Source of the DNA: Bacteroidales bacterium
GTDB lineage: Bacteria; Bacteroidota; Bacteroidia; Bacteroidales; Muribaculaceae
Length of the DNA stretch: 64,000 nt
Reading direction: 5' to 3'
Assembly: GCA_014800815.1 (NCBI GenBank)
Contig: JAAVFI010000069.1
Location: 1-64,000, forward strand
In this document: positions 37,045 through 46,456 of the stretch, in pieces
How positions within the stretch are numbered: position 1 is the first letter of the stretch
Layout of the letters: every line of letters starts with the position of its first letter
Program-made: the position numbers and the translations under genes
The notes under the pieces: generated by a model
Database searches by the model: none
The model's input: the letters and a program-made list of their open reading frames with translations, nothing else
What the model was told of the DNA's origin: nothing

Positions 37045-37350
37045 ATGAACCCCATCATCCGTATCAAACTTAAATCGTACGACCACCAGCTCGTGGACAA
37101 ATCGGCCGAAAAGATTGTAAAGACGGTGAAGTCGATCGGCGCGGTAATCAGCGGTCCTATACCCCTGCCCACCCATAAGCGTATCTTCACCGTGAACCGC
37201 TCAACCTTCGTAAACAAGAAGAGCCGTGAGCAGTTCCAGCTCAGCAGCTATAAGCGTCTCATCGACATCTACAACGCTACTCCCAAGATTGTAGACGCTC
37301 TGATGAAGCTCGAGCTCCCCAGCGGTGTCGAAGTGGAAATCAAGTGCTGA
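37045..37350 (+). CDS. rpsJ: 30S ribosomal protein S10
   Basis: This protein has 101 aa and sits in the 30S head; it is also known as NusE in antitermination. [39 protein letters not shown] and [10 protein letters not shown]-type segments are present. The gap before it is only 21 bp, so the long L4-binding leader found before rpsJ in E. coli cannot exist here. Expression therefore depends on the upstream rpsL promoter. Confidence 0.99.
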   Translation: MNPIIRIKLKSYDHQLVDKSAEKIVKTVKSIGAVISGPIPLPTHKRIFTVNRSTFVNKKSREQFQLSSYKRLIDIYNATPKIVDALMKLELPSGVEVEIKC

Positions 37351-37402
37351 TTCCGGACTATCGAAAAATAATAATTATCCCACAATATAAACAATCAGAG
37401 AA

Positions 37403-38020
37403 ATGCCAGGATTAATTGGAAAGAAAATCGGAATGACATCCGTTTTCAGTGCCGACGGCCGCAACGTGCCGTGCACTGTTATCGAAGTAGGTCCTTGTGT
37501 TGTCACTCAGGTTAAGACAGAAGCTACCGACGGCTACAATGCCCTCCAGCTCGGCTTTGAAGAGCAGAAGGAGAAGCACCTCACACAGCCCGAACTCGGT
37601 CACTTCCGTAAAGCAGGTGTGGCTCCCAAGAGACACTTGGCCGAGTTCAAAGGATTTGACGGCGAGTACAAGCTCGGCGACACCATCACTGCAGACTTCT
37701 TCTCAGAAGCTGACTTCGTAGACGTAGTCGGTACTTCTAAGGGTAAGGGCTTCCAGGGCGTTGTAAAGCGTCACGGTTTCGGTGGTGTAGGTCAGGCTAC
37801 CCACGGTCAGCACAACCGTCTCCGCAAGCCCGGTTCTATCGGTGCCTGCTCTTACCCCGCAAAGGTGTTCAAGGGCATGCGCATGGCAGGCCAGACAGGC
37901 AACGAACGTGTGACTGTTCAAAACCTTCAGATTATCAAAGTGATTCCCGAACACAACCTTGTGATGATCAAGGGTTCTGTGCCCGGAGCAAAAGGTTCAA
38001 TCGTCTTAATTGAGAAGTAA
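37403..38020 (+). CDS. rplC: 50S ribosomal protein L3
   Basis: This protein has 205 aa and binds 23S rRNA near the peptidyl transferase centre. [51 protein letters not shown] and the extended loop GMRMAGQTG are typical. It follows rpsJ by 52 bp and precedes rplD by 2 bp. The short loop around Gln of MAGQTG is the methylation region in E. coli (Gln150). Confidence 0.99.
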   Translation: MPGLIGKKIGMTSVFSADGRNVPCTVIEVGPCVVTQVKTEATDGYNALQLGFEEQKEKHLTQPELGHFRKAGVAPKRHLAEFKGFDGEYKLGDTITADFFSEADFVDVVGTSKGKGFQGVVKRHGFGGVGQATHGQHNRLRKPGSIGACSYPAKVFKGMRMAGQTGNERVTVQNLQIIKVIPEHNLVMIKGSVPGAKGSIVLIEK

Positions 38021-38022
38021 TA

Positions 38023-38643
38023 ATGGAACTCGCAGTATACAACCAGAATGGCCAGGATACCGGCCGCCGCGTGACCCTCAACGATGAGGTTTTCGCTATC
38101 GAGCCCAACGAGCACGCCCTCTACCTCGACGTTAAGCAGTACCTTGCAAATCACCGTCAGGGCACACACAAATCGAAAGAACGCAGCGAAGTAAGCGGTT
38201 CTACCCGCAAACTCCACAAGCAGAAAGGTGGAGGCGGCAGCCGTATCGGCGATATCAACTCGCCCGTACTCGTTGGTGGTGGCCGTGTTTTCGGTCCCCG
38301 TCCCCGCGACTACCGCTTCAAGCTCAACCGCAAACTCAAAGACCTCGCTCGTCGCTCCGCGCTCAGCCTCAAGGCTGCTGCCGGTGAGATTATCGTAGTC
38401 GATAACGTACAGTTTGAAGCTCCCAAAACTAAAGAATTTGTAAATTTTGCTAAAAATCTTAAAGTAGAGGGCAAAAAGGTTCTTCTCGTTTTGTCGGAAA
38501 AAAATAATAACGTATATTTGTCGATGCGTAACGTGCCCGATGCCAAGATCATGACTGCATCGGACATCAACACGTATGCCGTACTTGACAACAACGCTCT
38601 GATTCTCTCCGAATCAAGCGTTGACGTGCTCAATCAACTTTAA
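38023..38643 (+). CDS. rplD: 50S ribosomal protein L4
   Basis: This protein has 206 aa and lines the peptide exit tunnel. [15 protein letters not shown] and the tunnel loop with [25 protein letters not shown] are present. The C-terminus has [17 protein letters not shown] and [17 protein letters not shown]. In E. coli, L4 represses the S10 operon through a leader RNA; no room for such a leader exists before rpsJ here. The region coding the middle (about 38430-38520) is locally AT-rich. Confidence 0.98.
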   Translation: MELAVYNQNGQDTGRRVTLNDEVFAIEPNEHALYLDVKQYLANHRQGTHKSKERSEVSGSTRKLHKQKGGGGSRIGDINSPVLVGGGRVFGPRPRDYRFKLNRKLKDLARRSALSLKAAAGEIIVVDNVQFEAPKTKEFVNFAKNLKVEGKKVLLVLSEKNNNVYLSMRNVPDAKIMTASDINTYAVLDNNALILSESSVDVLNQL

Positions 38644-38667
38644 TCCACTCCGGAAGATACAACAACA

Positions 38668-38958
38668 ATGGAAATATCTATCAAACCCATAATCACAGAA
38701 AGAGCAACCGCCCTCTCCGAGAAGCGCAATTGCTACACTTTCCGCGTATCGCCCGACGCCAACAAGTATCAGATCAAATCTCTGATCGAACAGCTCTACG
38801 GCATTAAAGTGGAGAATGTGAACACAGCTATCATGCGCGGTAAGAACAAATCACGCTGGACCAAAAGCGGTCTTATCAAGGGTAAAACCGACCGCTGGAA
38901 AAAGGCCTACGTAACTGTTGCCCCCGGCCAGTCCATCGAATTCTTTAGCAACATCTAA
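38668..38958 (+). CDS. rplW: 50S ribosomal protein L23
   Basis: This protein has 96 aa at the tunnel exit, where signal recognition particle and trigger factor dock. [24 protein letters not shown]-like opening, [17 protein letters not shown] and the basic loop [27 protein letters not shown] are typical. It starts 25 bp after rplD and ends 5 bp before rplB. Confidence 0.98.
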   Translation: MEISIKPIITERATALSEKRNCYTFRVSPDANKYQIKSLIEQLYGIKVENVNTAIMRGKNKSRWTKSGLIKGKTDRWKKAYVTVAPGQSIEFFSNI

Positions 38959-38963
38959 ACACA

Positions 38964-39794
38964 ATGGCAGTAAGAAAATTCAAGCCCACTACCCCTGGGC
39001 AGCGTCACAAGGTCATCGGTGTGTTTAAGGGTACAATCACTGCTACCACACCGGAAAAATCTCTTACAGTCGGCAAGCGCGCCTCCGGCGGTCGTAACAA
39101 CGAAGGTCACCTCACCGCTCGCTACCTTGGCGGTGGTCACAAGCGCAAATACCGTTTTATTGACTTTAAGAGAAATCGCGACGGCATCCCCGCAGTAGTA
39201 AAATCGATCGAGTACGATCCCAACCGCTCGGCTCGCATCGCACTCCTTTACTACGCGGATGGAGTGAAGACTTATATCATCGCTCCTAACGGTCTTGAGG
39301 TTGGTGCAACCCTTCTCAGCGGCCCCGAAGCTGCTCCCGAAGTAGGTAACACCCTTCCCCTCAACAAGATTCCCGTAGGTACAGTAATCCACTGCATCGA
39401 ACTCCGTCCCGGTCAGGGAGCTTTCATGGCTCGCTCAGCCGGTACTTTCGCCCAGCTCGTTTCCCGCGAGGGCAACTACGCTATCATCAAATTACCTTCA
39501 GGTGAGACTCGTAAAGTGCTTGCAGAATGCCGCGCAACAATCGGTACCGTAGGCAACAGCGAACACTCACTCGAACGCTCCGGTAAAGCCGGCCGCTCTC
39601 GTTGGCTCGGCCGCCGTCCCCGCAACCGCGGTGTGGTAATGAACCCTGTCGACCACCCCATGGGCGGTGGTGAAGGCCGTGCTTCGGGTGGACATCCCCG
39701 CTCGCGTAAGGGTCTTTACAGCAAGGGTCTTAAGACTCGTGCGCCCAAGAAGCAGTCGAGCAAGTACATTATCGAGAGAAGAAAAAAGAAGTAA
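38964..39794 (+). CDS. rplB: 50S ribosomal protein L2
   Basis: This protein has 276 aa and is required for peptidyl transferase activity and subunit joining. [16 protein letters not shown], the [19 protein letters not shown] block, [15 protein letters not shown] and the C-terminal [21 protein letters not shown] with its conserved His are all present. Length is normal. It is followed by rpsS after 19 bp. Confidence 0.99.
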   Translation: MAVRKFKPTTPGQRHKVIGVFKGTITATTPEKSLTVGKRASGGRNNEGHLTARYLGGGHKRKYRFIDFKRNRDGIPAVVKSIEYDPNRSARIALLYYADGVKTYIIAPNGLEVGATLLSGPEAAPEVGNTLPLNKIPVGTVIHCIELRPGQGAFMARSAGTFAQLVSREGNYAIIKLPSGETRKVLAECRATIGTVGNSEHSLERSGKAGRSRWLGRRPRNRGVVMNPVDHPMGGGEGRASGGHPRSRKGLYSKGLKTRAPKKQSSKYIIERRKKK

Positions 39795-39813
39795 TCTGAA
39801 ATAGCAAAGCAAT

Positions 39814-40083
39814 ATGAGCCGTTCATTAAAAAAAGGTCCCTTCATCAGCGTTAAGCTCGAAAAGAAAGTGGCCGACATGGCAGCCTCCGGCAAAAGCAAC
39901 GTCATCAAGACTTGGAGCCGTGCTTCAATGATTGCCCCCGAATTCGTGGGCATGACATTTGCGGTGCACAACGGTAACAAATTCATCCCCGTATACGTGA
40001 CTGAAAACATGGTAGGTCACAAACTCGGCGAATTTGCTCCTACCCGTACATTCCGCGGCCATGCAGGCAATAAGAAAAAATAA
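39814..40083 (+). CDS. rpsS: 30S ribosomal protein S19
   Basis: This protein has 89 aa and lies in the 30S head, contacting the A-site finger. [72 protein letters not shown] are diagnostic. It starts 19 bp after rplB and ends 43 bp before rplV. Confidence 0.98.
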   Translation: MSRSLKKGPFISVKLEKKVADMAASGKSNVIKTWSRASMIAPEFVGMTFAVHNGNKFIPVYVTENMVGHKLGEFAPTRTFRGHAGNKKK

Positions 40084-40126
40084 TGCCTGAAATCGTTTAA
40101 CAGATAATAAAAGACGACAAAATACA

Positions 40127-40540
40127 ATGGGTGAAAGAAAAAGACTCGCAGCCGACCGTCGTAAGGAGGAAAACAAGAGCATAGCATTCGCTAAGCTCCT
40201 GAACGTACCCACCTCCCCCCGCAAGATGCGTCTGGTTGCCGACATGATCCGTGGCAAGGAAGTGTTCCGTGCCCTCGGCATGCTCAAATTCTCCAATAAG
40301 GAAGCTGCTGCCCGCCTCGAGAAACTCGTGCGCTCGGCTGTAGCCAACTGGGAAGAGAAGAACGATCGCAAAGCTCAGGACGGAGAGCTCTACATAAGCA
40401 CTATCTACGTCAACTGCGCCCCGATGCTCAAGCGCCTCCGTACGGCGCCCCAGGGCCGCGGCTACCGTATCCGCAAGCGTGCAAACCACGTTACGGTAAT
40501 AGTTGACACAATCGAAAACAAACACATTACCGAGGCTTAA
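40127..40540 (+). CDS. rplV: 50S ribosomal protein L22
   Basis: This protein has 137 aa; a beta-hairpin reaches into the exit tunnel. Family blocks: [40 protein letters not shown] and the hairpin [26 protein letters not shown]. The N-terminus is extended by a basic segment ([18 protein letters not shown]), common in Bacteroidales. rpsC starts 3 bp later. Confidence 0.98.
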   Translation: MGERKRLAADRRKEENKSIAFAKLLNVPTSPRKMRLVADMIRGKEVFRALGMLKFSNKEAAARLEKLVRSAVANWEEKNDRKAQDGELYISTIYVNCAPMLKRLRTAPQGRGYRIRKRANHVTVIVDTIENKHITEA

Positions 40541-40543
40541 TAT

Positions 40544-41278
40544 ATGGGACAGAAAGTTAATCCTATAAGCAACCGCCTGGGCGTGATCCGCGGCTGGGAC
40601 TCCAACTGGTCTGAGAAAGGCAAATACCCCGATAACATTCTCGAGGACTACAAGCTCCGCGAATACCTCAACGTACGCCTGGCAAAATGCAGCGTCTCGC
40701 GTATCGTGATAGAGCGCACGCTCAAACTCATTACAATCACTGTCTGCACTTCACGTCCCGGCCTCATCATCGGCAAGGGCGGTCAGGAAGTTGAAAAGCT
40801 CAAAGAAGAGCTCAAGAAAATCACTGACAAAGACGTACAGATCAACATCTTCGAAGTTAAGCGTCCCGAACTCGACGCAGAAATTGTAGCTTCAACTATC
40901 GCTCGCCAGATCGAAGGTAAGGTAGCTTACCGCCGTGCAGTGAAGATGGCCGTTGCTTCGACAATGCGTGCAGGTGCTGAAGGCGTCAAGATTCAGATCT
41001 CAGGCCGTCTCAACGGTGCTGAAATGGCTCGCTCCGAAATGTTCAAGGAAGGCCGTACTCCCCTTCACACCCTCCGTGCCGACATAGACTACGCACTCGT
41101 TGAGGCACACACCAAAGTAGGTGTGATCGGCGTTAAGGTATGGATCTGCCGCGGTGAAGTATATGGCAAGCGTGACCTCGCCCCCAACTTCACTACCGGT
41201 CAGAAAGAAGGTCGCGGTGCTGCCGGCAAAGGCCGTGAGCGTCGTGGCGGTTTCCGTTCACAGAAATCCAACCGTTAA
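40544..41278 (+). CDS. rpsC: 30S ribosomal protein S3
   Basis: This protein has 244 aa and forms part of the mRNA entry channel, with helicase-like function. [20 protein letters not shown], the KH domain ([22 protein letters not shown]) and [14 protein letters not shown] are diagnostic. A basic Gly-Arg-rich tail ([16 protein letters not shown]) ends it. It is followed by rplP after 23 bp. Confidence 0.99.
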   Translation: MGQKVNPISNRLGVIRGWDSNWSEKGKYPDNILEDYKLREYLNVRLAKCSVSRIVIERTLKLITITVCTSRPGLIIGKGGQEVEKLKEELKKITDKDVQINIFEVKRPELDAEIVASTIARQIEGKVAYRRAVKMAVASTMRAGAEGVKIQISGRLNGAEMARSEMFKEGRTPLHTLRADIDYALVEAHTKVGVIGVKVWICRGEVYGKRDLAPNFTTGQKEGRGAAGKGRERRGGFRSQKSNR

Positions 41279-41301
41279 ACACTCCGTAAGCAAAAACAGA
41301 C

Positions 41302-41733
41302 ATGTTACAGCCTAAGAAAACCAAATTCCGCCGCGCCCAGAAAGGTCGCAGCAAAGGCGTTGCCCAGCGTGGCAATCAGCTCGCTTTCGGATCGTTCGGC
41401 ATCAAGACCCTTGAGACCAAGTGGATCACCGGTCGTCAGATCGAGGCCGCCCGTATCGCAGTGACACGCTACATGCAGCGTCAGGGCCAGATATGGATCC
41501 GCATATTCCCCGACAAACCCATTACCCGCAAACCGGCCGACGTCCGAATGGGTAAAGGTAAAGGTAACCCCGAAGGATTCGTGGCGCCTGTTACTCCCGG
41601 TCGCATCATCATCGAAGTGGAGGGCGTTAGCTACGACATCGCCAAGGAAGCACTCCGCCTTGCAGCTCAGAAGCTTCCTGTAGTCACCAAATTTGTGGTG
41701 CGTCGCGACTACGACCCCACCCAGAACGTGTAA
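41302..41733 (+). CDS. rplP: 50S ribosomal protein L16
   Basis: This protein has 143 aa and binds near the A-site tRNA on the 50S subunit. [68 protein letters not shown] and [12 protein letters not shown] are typical. rpmC begins 6 bp later. Confidence 0.99.
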   Translation: MLQPKKTKFRRAQKGRSKGVAQRGNQLAFGSFGIKTLETKWITGRQIEAARIAVTRYMQRQGQIWIRIFPDKPITRKPADVRMGKGKGNPEGFVAPVTPGRIIIEVEGVSYDIAKEALRLAAQKLPVVTKFVVRRDYDPTQNV

Positions 41734-41739
41734 TCAGTT

Positions 41740-41937
41740 ATGAAGAAAGAAGAAATACGCGAGATGTCGACAGCCGATCTCAAAGATCGTCTGCAGCAGA
41801 TGGAGAAAGAATATCTCCAGCAGCGTGCCAATCACGCAGTCACTCCTCTCGACAATACTGCGAAGATCACAGCCGACCGCCGCTCGATAGCTCGAGTTAA
41901 AACCGAGCTTCGTCAGCGCGAACTCAACAACAAATAA
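41740..41937 (+). CDS. rpmC: 50S ribosomal protein L29
   Basis: This two-helix protein has 65 aa and sits near the exit tunnel beside L23. [18 protein letters not shown] and the conserved [24 protein letters not shown] match the family. It ends 2 bp before rpsQ. Confidence 0.97.
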   Translation: MKKEEIREMSTADLKDRLQQMEKEYLQQRANHAVTPLDNTAKITADRRSIARVKTELRQRELNNK

Positions 41938-41939
41938 GC

Positions 41940-42209
41940 ATGCCTAACATGGAAGAAAAACGTAACCTGCGCAAAGAGCGCATCGGCGTGGTGTCCAGCA
42001 ACAAGGGCGACAAGACTATCACAGTCACCGTAAAGTGGAAAGAAAAACACCCCATCTACGGTAAATTCGTCAACAAGACTAAAAAGTACCACGCTCACGA
42101 CGAAAAGAACGAGTGCTCTGTAGGCGATACCGTACGTCTCATGGAGACCCGTCCTCTCAGCAAGACCAAGCGCTGGAGATTAGTAGAAATCCTCGAAAAA
42201 GTTAAGTAA
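41940..42209 (+). CDS. rpsQ: 30S ribosomal protein S17
   Basis: This protein has 89 aa with an OB fold and binds the 16S 5' domain. [60 protein letters not shown] are typical. A second ATG three codons in (41949) is an alternative start. rplN begins 3 bp later. Confidence 0.98.
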   Translation: MPNMEEKRNLRKERIGVVSSNKGDKTITVTVKWKEKHPIYGKFVNKTKKYHAHDEKNECSVGDTVRLMETRPLSKTKRWRLVEILEKVK

Positions 42210-42212
42210 AAA

Positions 42213-42578
42213 ATGATACAGACTGAATCACGCCTCAATGTTGCCGACAACAGCGGAGCCAAGGAAGTACTTTGCATCCATGTGCTCGGCGGTACCGGCC
42301 GTCGCTACGCTTCCGTTGGCGACATCATCGTGGTCACTGTCAAGAACGCTATCCCCGGAGCTGATGTCAAGAAGGGTACTGTAAGCCGTGCAATGGTCGT
42401 ACGCACCAAGAAAGAGGTGCGTCGCCCCGACGGCTCTTACATTCGTTTCGACGACAACGCCTGCGTTCTTCTTAAGAACGACGGCGACCTCCGCGGAACC
42501 CGTATCTTCGGTCCCGTTGCCCGAGAACTCCGTGCCAAAAACATGAAAATCGTTTCACTGGCACCCGAAGTGCTCTAA
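42213..42578 (+). CDS. rplN: 50S ribosomal protein L14
   Basis: This protein has 121 aa and forms the inter-subunit bridge B8. [47 protein letters not shown] and [25 protein letters not shown] are diagnostic. It starts the spc-type segment and precedes rplX by 24 bp. Confidence 0.99.
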   Translation: MIQTESRLNVADNSGAKEVLCIHVLGGTGRRYASVGDIIVVTVKNAIPGADVKKGTVSRAMVVRTKKEVRRPDGSYIRFDDNACVLLKNDGDLRGTRIFGPVARELRAKNMKIVSLAPEVL

Positions 42579-42602
42579 ATCAGTTAAACATTCCCATTCT
42601 TT

Positions 42603-42920
42603 ATGAGCAAGATTCACATCAAGAAAGGCGACACCGTCTACGTACTTGCCGGCGAAGACAAAGGCAAGACCGGACGCGTGCTCGCCGTGCTCCGCGACAA
42701 AAACCGCGCCATCGTCGAAGGCGTAAACATTGTCACCAAGGCTACAAAACCCTCCGCACAGTATCCGCAGGGCGGCCTTATCAAGAAGGAAGCACCCATC
42801 CACATCTCTAACATCAACCTCGTGGACCCCAAGACCGGTAAGCCCACCCGCATCGCTATCAAGCGTGAGGACGGCAAGGTTGTCCGCATTGCTAAAAAAT
42901 CCAACCAGGTTATCAAATAA
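42603..42920 (+). CDS. rplX: 50S ribosomal protein L24
   Basis: This protein has 105 aa and is an early-assembly 23S binder. [26 protein letters not shown] is the KOW motif, followed by [32 protein letters not shown]. Its TAA (42918-42920) overlaps the rplE ATG by one base, so translation is coupled. Confidence 0.98.
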   Translation: MSKIHIKKGDTVYVLAGEDKGKTGRVLAVLRDKNRAIVEGVNIVTKATKPSAQYPQGGLIKKEAPIHISNINLVDPKTGKPTRIAIKREDGKVVRIAKKSNQVIK

Positions 42921-43468
42921 TGAGCACATCACTGCAAAAAGACTACAAGGAACGCATCGTTCCGGCTCTCGAGCGTGAGTTCAACTACACCACAGTAATG
43001 CAGGTGCCCCGCCTTGAGAAGATTGTTATCAATCAGGGTATCGGTGCCGCTACTCAGGACAAGAAGCTCATCGAGACCGCTATCAACGAGCTCACTGCTA
43101 TCACAGGCCAGAAGGCTGTAGCAACCCTCTCGAAGAAAGATATCTCGAACTTCAAGCTCCGTAAGAAAATGCCTGTGGGCGTACGCGTAACTCTCCGTCG
43201 TGAGAAAATGTACGAATTCCTCGAGCGTCTGATCCGCGTTGCCCTTCCCCGTATCCGCGACTTCAAGGGTATCGAAGGCAAGCTCGACGGCCGTGGCAAC
43301 TACACCCTCGGTATCACTGAGCAGATCATCTTCCCCGAGATCAACATCGACAACATCAACAAGCTTATGGGTATGAACATCACCTTCGTTACCTCGGCAA
43401 ACACCGACGAAGAAGGTTACGCTCTGCTCAAGAACTTCGGCCTCCCCTTCAAAAACGAAAAAAAATAA
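42920..43468 (+). CDS. rplE: 50S ribosomal protein L5
   Basis: This protein has 182 aa, binds 5S rRNA and contacts the P-site t[66 protein letters not shown] and [18 protein letters not shown]-type blocks are present. In E. coli the S8 repressor binds the mRNA at the start of this gene; here no spacer exists at that place. Confidence 0.99.
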   Translation: MSTSLQKDYKERIVPALEREFNYTTVMQVPRLEKIVINQGIGAATQDKKLIETAINELTAITGQKAVATLSKKDISNFKLRKKMPVGVRVTLRREKMYEFLERLIRVALPRIRDFKGIEGKLDGRGNYTLGITEQIIFPEINIDNINKLMGMNITFVTSANTDEEGYALLKNFGLPFKNEKK

Positions 43469-43483
43469 CAATAGAAGCAACCT

Positions 43484-43801
43484 ATGGCTAAAGAATCAAT
43501 GAAAGCCCGTGAGGTGAAGCGCGCCCGCCTTTGCGCCAAGTACGCACAGCGTCGCGCCGAGCTCAAGAAAATCGTGAACGCCGGTGTTCAGGATACCGAC
43601 GAAGCACGCCAGGCTGCCTACGAAGCAGCTCAGGAGCTCCAGACCCTCCCGAAGAACTCATCTTATATCCGCAAGCACAACCGCTGCTCAATCACCGGTC
43701 GTCCCAAAGGATATATGCGTCAGTTCGGCATCTCCCGTATCCAGTTCCGCGAAATGGCCTCTGCAGGTCTCATTCCCGGAGTAAAGAAAGCAAGCTGGTA
43801 A
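43484..43801 (+). CDS. rpsN: 30S ribosomal protein S14, zinc-free long form
   Basis: This protein has 105 aa. The N-terminal [15 protein letters not shown] and C-terminal [27 protein letters not shown] are typical. It lacks the four-Cys zinc site of the short form. A helical insert around residues 28-55 ([18 protein letters not shown]) makes it longer than the ~89-aa form common in Bacteroides. It is followed by a 129-nt structured spacer before rpsH. Confidence 0.97.
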   Translation: MAKESMKAREVKRARLCAKYAQRRAELKKIVNAGVQDTDEARQAAYEAAQELQTLPKNSSYIRKHNRCSITGRPKGYMRQFGISRIQFREMASAGLIPGVKKASW

Positions 43802-43930
43802 TTCACTCTCCCCACTTGACTTCTACGGTAGCGCCCCTATCGGTCTATGACCGACATTAGGCGACACCGAAAACGAGAGTATTAAATATTGTTGGGCACT
43901 CCGGCCCAATCAATTTAAACAATCAATAAA
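43802..43930 (+). promoter_or_regulatory. Structured spacer between rpsN and rpsH (candidate S8 regulatory RNA)
   Basis: This 129-nt stretch holds no gene. Hairpin 1 (43826-43869) is triple-nested: CGGT 43826-43829 with ACCG 43866-43869; CGCC 43832-43835 with GGCG 43860-43863; TCGGT 43840-43844 with ACCGA 43850-43854, loop CTATG. Hairpin 2 (43888-43914): ATTG-TTGGGC pairs with GCCCAA-T-CAAT, ten pairs with one bulged T and a six-base loop ACTCCG. The second ends 17 nt before the rpsH ATG. S8 is the spc-operon repressor in E. coli, where it binds at rplE; here the structured RNA is directly before rpsH instead. Confidence 0.6.
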
Positions 43931-44332
43931 ATGACCGATCCTATAGCAGATTATCTCACAAGATTGAGGAATGCAATCAAGGCCAACCACCGAGTGGTGG
44001 AGGTTCCTGCCTCAAACTTGAAGAAAGAGATCACTAAAATTCTTTTCGAACAGGGCTATATTCTTAACTACAAGTTTATAGACGGCGAAAACAATGCTCA
44101 GGGCACCATCAAGATCGCCCTCAAATATGATCCCCAGGACCGCGTAAACGCCATCAAAGGCCTCAAGCGCGTATCTCGTCCGGGTCTCCGTCAGTACACC
44201 GGTTACAAGGACATGCCCCGCGTCCTCAACGGCCTCGGCATCGCTATCCTTTCTACCTCTCAGGGTGTGATGACTAACAAGAAAGCTGCCGACCTCAAAA
44301 TCGGCGGTGAAGTACTTTGCTACGTATATTAA
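43931..44332 (+). CDS. rpsH: 30S ribosomal protein S8
   Basis: This protein has 133 aa, a primary binder of the 16S central domain. DPIADYLTRLRNAIKANHRVVEVPAS, LKRVSRPGLRQYTGYKDMPRVLNGLGIAILSTSQGVMTNKKA and the final GGEVLCYVY are diagnostic. It lies behind the structured 129-nt spacer and is a plausible autoregulator of it (inference from E. coli). Confidence 0.98.
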   Translation: MTDPIADYLTRLRNAIKANHRVVEVPASNLKKEITKILFEQGYILNYKFIDGENNAQGTIKIALKYDPQDRVNAIKGLKRVSRPGLRQYTGYKDMPRVLNGLGIAILSTSQGVMTNKKAADLKIGGEVLCYVY

Positions 44333-44355
44333 TCAACCGCTAATACAATCCGAAT

Positions 44356-44916
44356 ATGTCAAGAATTGGTAAAGCACCCATTGCAATCCCCGCAGGTGTA
44401 ACAGTGACGGTTGATGAAAAGAACAACGTAGTAACCGTCAAAGGAAAATACGGCGAACTCACTCAGCAGGTTCACCCCGACCTCAAAGTAACCGTAGAAG
44501 ACAATCAGGTGCACATCACTCGTCCCAGCGACGACCGTGAACACCGTGCACAGCATGGCCTCTACCGCGCTCTCATCCACAACATGGTAGAAGGCGTGCA
44601 CCAGCGCTATCGCAAAGAAATGGAGCTCGTCGGCGTAGGTTACCGCGCCGCAGCCACAGGTCAGGTTCTCGAACTCTCCCTCGGCTACTCCCACGCAATA
44701 TACCTCAAGCTTCCCCCCGAGGTAGCAGTTGAGGCAAAGAGCGAGCGTAACAAAAACCCCCTTATCATCCTCGAAAGCCAGGACAAGCAGCTCCTCGGCC
44801 AGGTATGTGCTAAGATCCGCTCGTTCCGCAAGCCCGAACCCTACAAGGGCAAAGGTATCAAGTTTGTCGGCGAAATTATCCGTCGTAAGTCCGGTAAGAA
44901 GGCCGGTGCCAAATAA
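44356..44916 (+). CDS. rplF: 50S ribosomal protein L6
   Basis: This protein has 186 aa with two similar alpha-beta domains and sits near the sarcin-ricin loop. MSRIGKAPIAIPAGVTVTV, ALIHNMVEGV, YRKEMELVGVGYRAAATG, LSLGYSHAIYLKLP and KPEPYKGKGIKFVGE are family blocks. rplR starts 16 bp later. Confidence 0.98.
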   Translation: MSRIGKAPIAIPAGVTVTVDEKNNVVTVKGKYGELTQQVHPDLKVTVEDNQVHITRPSDDREHRAQHGLYRALIHNMVEGVHQRYRKEMELVGVGYRAAATGQVLELSLGYSHAIYLKLPPEVAVEAKSERNKNPLIILESQDKQLLGQVCAKIRSFRKPEPYKGKGIKFVGEIIRRKSGKKAGAK

Positions 44917-44932
44917 TTAAAAGCCCACTGTC

Positions 44933-45277
44933 ATGATTTCAAAGATAGAAAGACGTAACAAAATCAAGACGCGCATCCGTGGCAAAATCTCCGGCACCGC
45001 CGAGCGTCCCCGTATGACCGTCTTCCGCAGCAACAAGCAAATCTACGTTCAACTCATCGACGACCTCGCAGGCCGTACACTGGTAGCTACCTCTTCAAAG
45101 GGTCTCGACCAGAAGGGCACAAAGTGCGAGATTGCTGCACTGGTGGGTACCGCTATAGCTGCCAAGGCTCTTGAAGCCGGCATTACAGAAGTAGTTTTCG
45201 ACCGTAACGGATATCTCTTCCACGGTCGTGTTAAATCCCTCGCTGATGCTGCCCGCAGCGCCGGCCTCAAATTCTGA
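44933..45277 (+). CDS. rplR: 50S ribosomal protein L18
   Basis: This protein has 114 aa and binds 5S rRNA with L5. [38 protein letters not shown] and the C-terminal [28 protein letters not shown] match the family. rpsE begins 6 bp later. Confidence 0.98.
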   Translation: MISKIERRNKIKTRIRGKISGTAERPRMTVFRSNKQIYVQLIDDLAGRTLVATSSKGLDQKGTKCEIAALVGTAIAAKALEAGITEVVFDRNGYLFHGRVKSLADAARSAGLKF

Positions 45278-45283
45278 TAAACT

Positions 45284-45802
45284 ATGGCTAAAAGAAATAA
45301 CAGAGTAAAATCTACCGGCGACCTTGAACTCAAGGACCGCCTCGTAGCGATCAACCGCGTCACCAAGGTGACAAAGGGTGGTCGTACATTCACCTTCGCA
45401 GCCATTGTCGTTGTCGGTAACGAAGACGGCGTAGTAGGCTGGGGCCTCGGTAAAGCAAACGAAGTTCAGGCAGCTATCGCCAAAGGCGTAGAAGCAGCTA
45501 AAAAGAACCTCATCCGCGTTCCCGTTCACAAAGGCACCATTCCTCACGAACAGGTTGCTAAGTTCGGCGGCTCACGCATCATCCTCAAGCCCGCATCTCA
45601 CGGTACCGGTGTAAAAGCCGGTGGCGCTATGCGTGCGGTACTTGAAAGTGTTGGTATCACCGACGTCCTCGCCAAGTCAAAGGGTTCTTCCAACCCCCAC
45701 AACCTGGTTAAGGCTACTATCGCAGCTCTCGATGAAATGCGCTCACCCGCTATCATCGCCCAGAACCGCGGTATCTCGGTAGAAAAAGTGTTCAAAGGCT
45801 AA
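45284..45802 (+). CDS. rpsE: 30S ribosomal protein S5
   Basis: This protein has 172 aa and affects decoding accuracy and mRNA entry. [53 protein letters not shown]-type loop [19 protein letters not shown] and [16 protein letters not shown] are present. The N-terminal domain is double-stranded RNA binding-like. rpmD follows after 12 bp. Confidence 0.98.
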   Translation: MAKRNNRVKSTGDLELKDRLVAINRVTKVTKGGRTFTFAAIVVVGNEDGVVGWGLGKANEVQAAIAKGVEAAKKNLIRVPVHKGTIPHEQVAKFGGSRIILKPASHGTGVKAGGAMRAVLESVGITDVLAKSKGSSNPHNLVKATIAALDEMRSPAIIAQNRGISVEKVFKG

Positions 45803-45814
45803 ATCGCACCAACT

Positions 45815-45994
45815 ATGGCACAGATTAAAATCACACAGATAAAGAGCCGCATCGGCGCTCCTGCTGTTCAGAAGCGCACACTTGATGCCCTCGGTCTCAA
45901 GAAAATGAATCACAGCGTAGTGAAAGAAAACACTCCTTCTGTGATGGGTATGGTCAACAAAGTTCATCACCTCGTAAAGGTGGAGAACGCTTAA
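45815..45994 (+). CDS. rpmD: 50S ribosomal protein L30
   Basis: This protein has 59 aa. Translation from ATG 45815 gives [20 protein letters not shown] and continues [20 protein letters not shown], ending HHLVKVENA before TAA 45992-45994. This matches L30 throughout, including the conserved LGL and VKH-type positions. It lies 12 bp after rpsE and 13 bp before rplO, the standard spc order. Confidence 0.97.
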   Translation: MAQIKITQIKSRIGAPAVQKRTLDALGLKKMNHSVVKENTPSVMGMVNKVHHLVKVENA

Positions 45995-46007
45995 AAAAAG
46001 TACCACT

Positions 46008-46454
46008 ATGAACTTAAGCAATTTAAAACCCGCAGTAGGCTCTGTAAAACATAGCACCCGCATCGGTCGTGGTCCCGGCTCCGGCAAAGGTGGAACATCT
46101 ACCCGCGGTCACAAAGGTGCAAAGTCTCGTTCAGGCTACAGCCGCAAAATCGGCTTCGAAGGCGGTCAGATGCCTCTCCAGCGCCGTCTCCCCAAATTCG
46201 GCTTCAAGAATATCAATCGTGTGGAATACAAAGCTATCAACCTCGATCTTATCGCCGCTCTTGCTGAAGCTCGTCAGCTCCAGAAAGTAGGTGTAGAGGA
46301 GCTTCGTCAGGCAGGTTACATCCGCGCCAAGCAGCTCGTCAAGATCCTGGCTAACGGCAACGTGACCGCACCCCTCACCGTTGAAGCCCATGCCTTCTCT
46401 GCAGCTGCCAAGGCTGCTATCGAAGCTGCCGGCGGAACAGCCCAAACCATCTAA
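46008..46454 (+). CDS. rplO: 50S ribosomal protein L15
   Basis: This protein has 148 aa. [45 protein letters not shown] and [10 protein letters not shown] are the Gly-rich N-terminal family pattern. A C-terminal helical domain ends [14 protein letters not shown]. secY starts 2 bp later, as in most bacteria. Confidence 0.98.
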   Translation: MNLSNLKPAVGSVKHSTRIGRGPGSGKGGTSTRGHKGAKSRSGYSRKIGFEGGQMPLQRRLPKFGFKNINRVEYKAINLDLIAALAEARQLQKVGVEELRQAGYIRAKQLVKILANGNVTAPLTVEAHAFSAAAKAAIEAAGGTAQTI

Positions 46455-46456
46455 TT

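Noticed and set aside
43888-43914. Reading the second hairpin before rpsH as a real mimic of 16S rRNA
   Set aside because: The match is only eleven bases and lies in a part of 16S rRNA that S8 is not known to bind; kept only as a remark.
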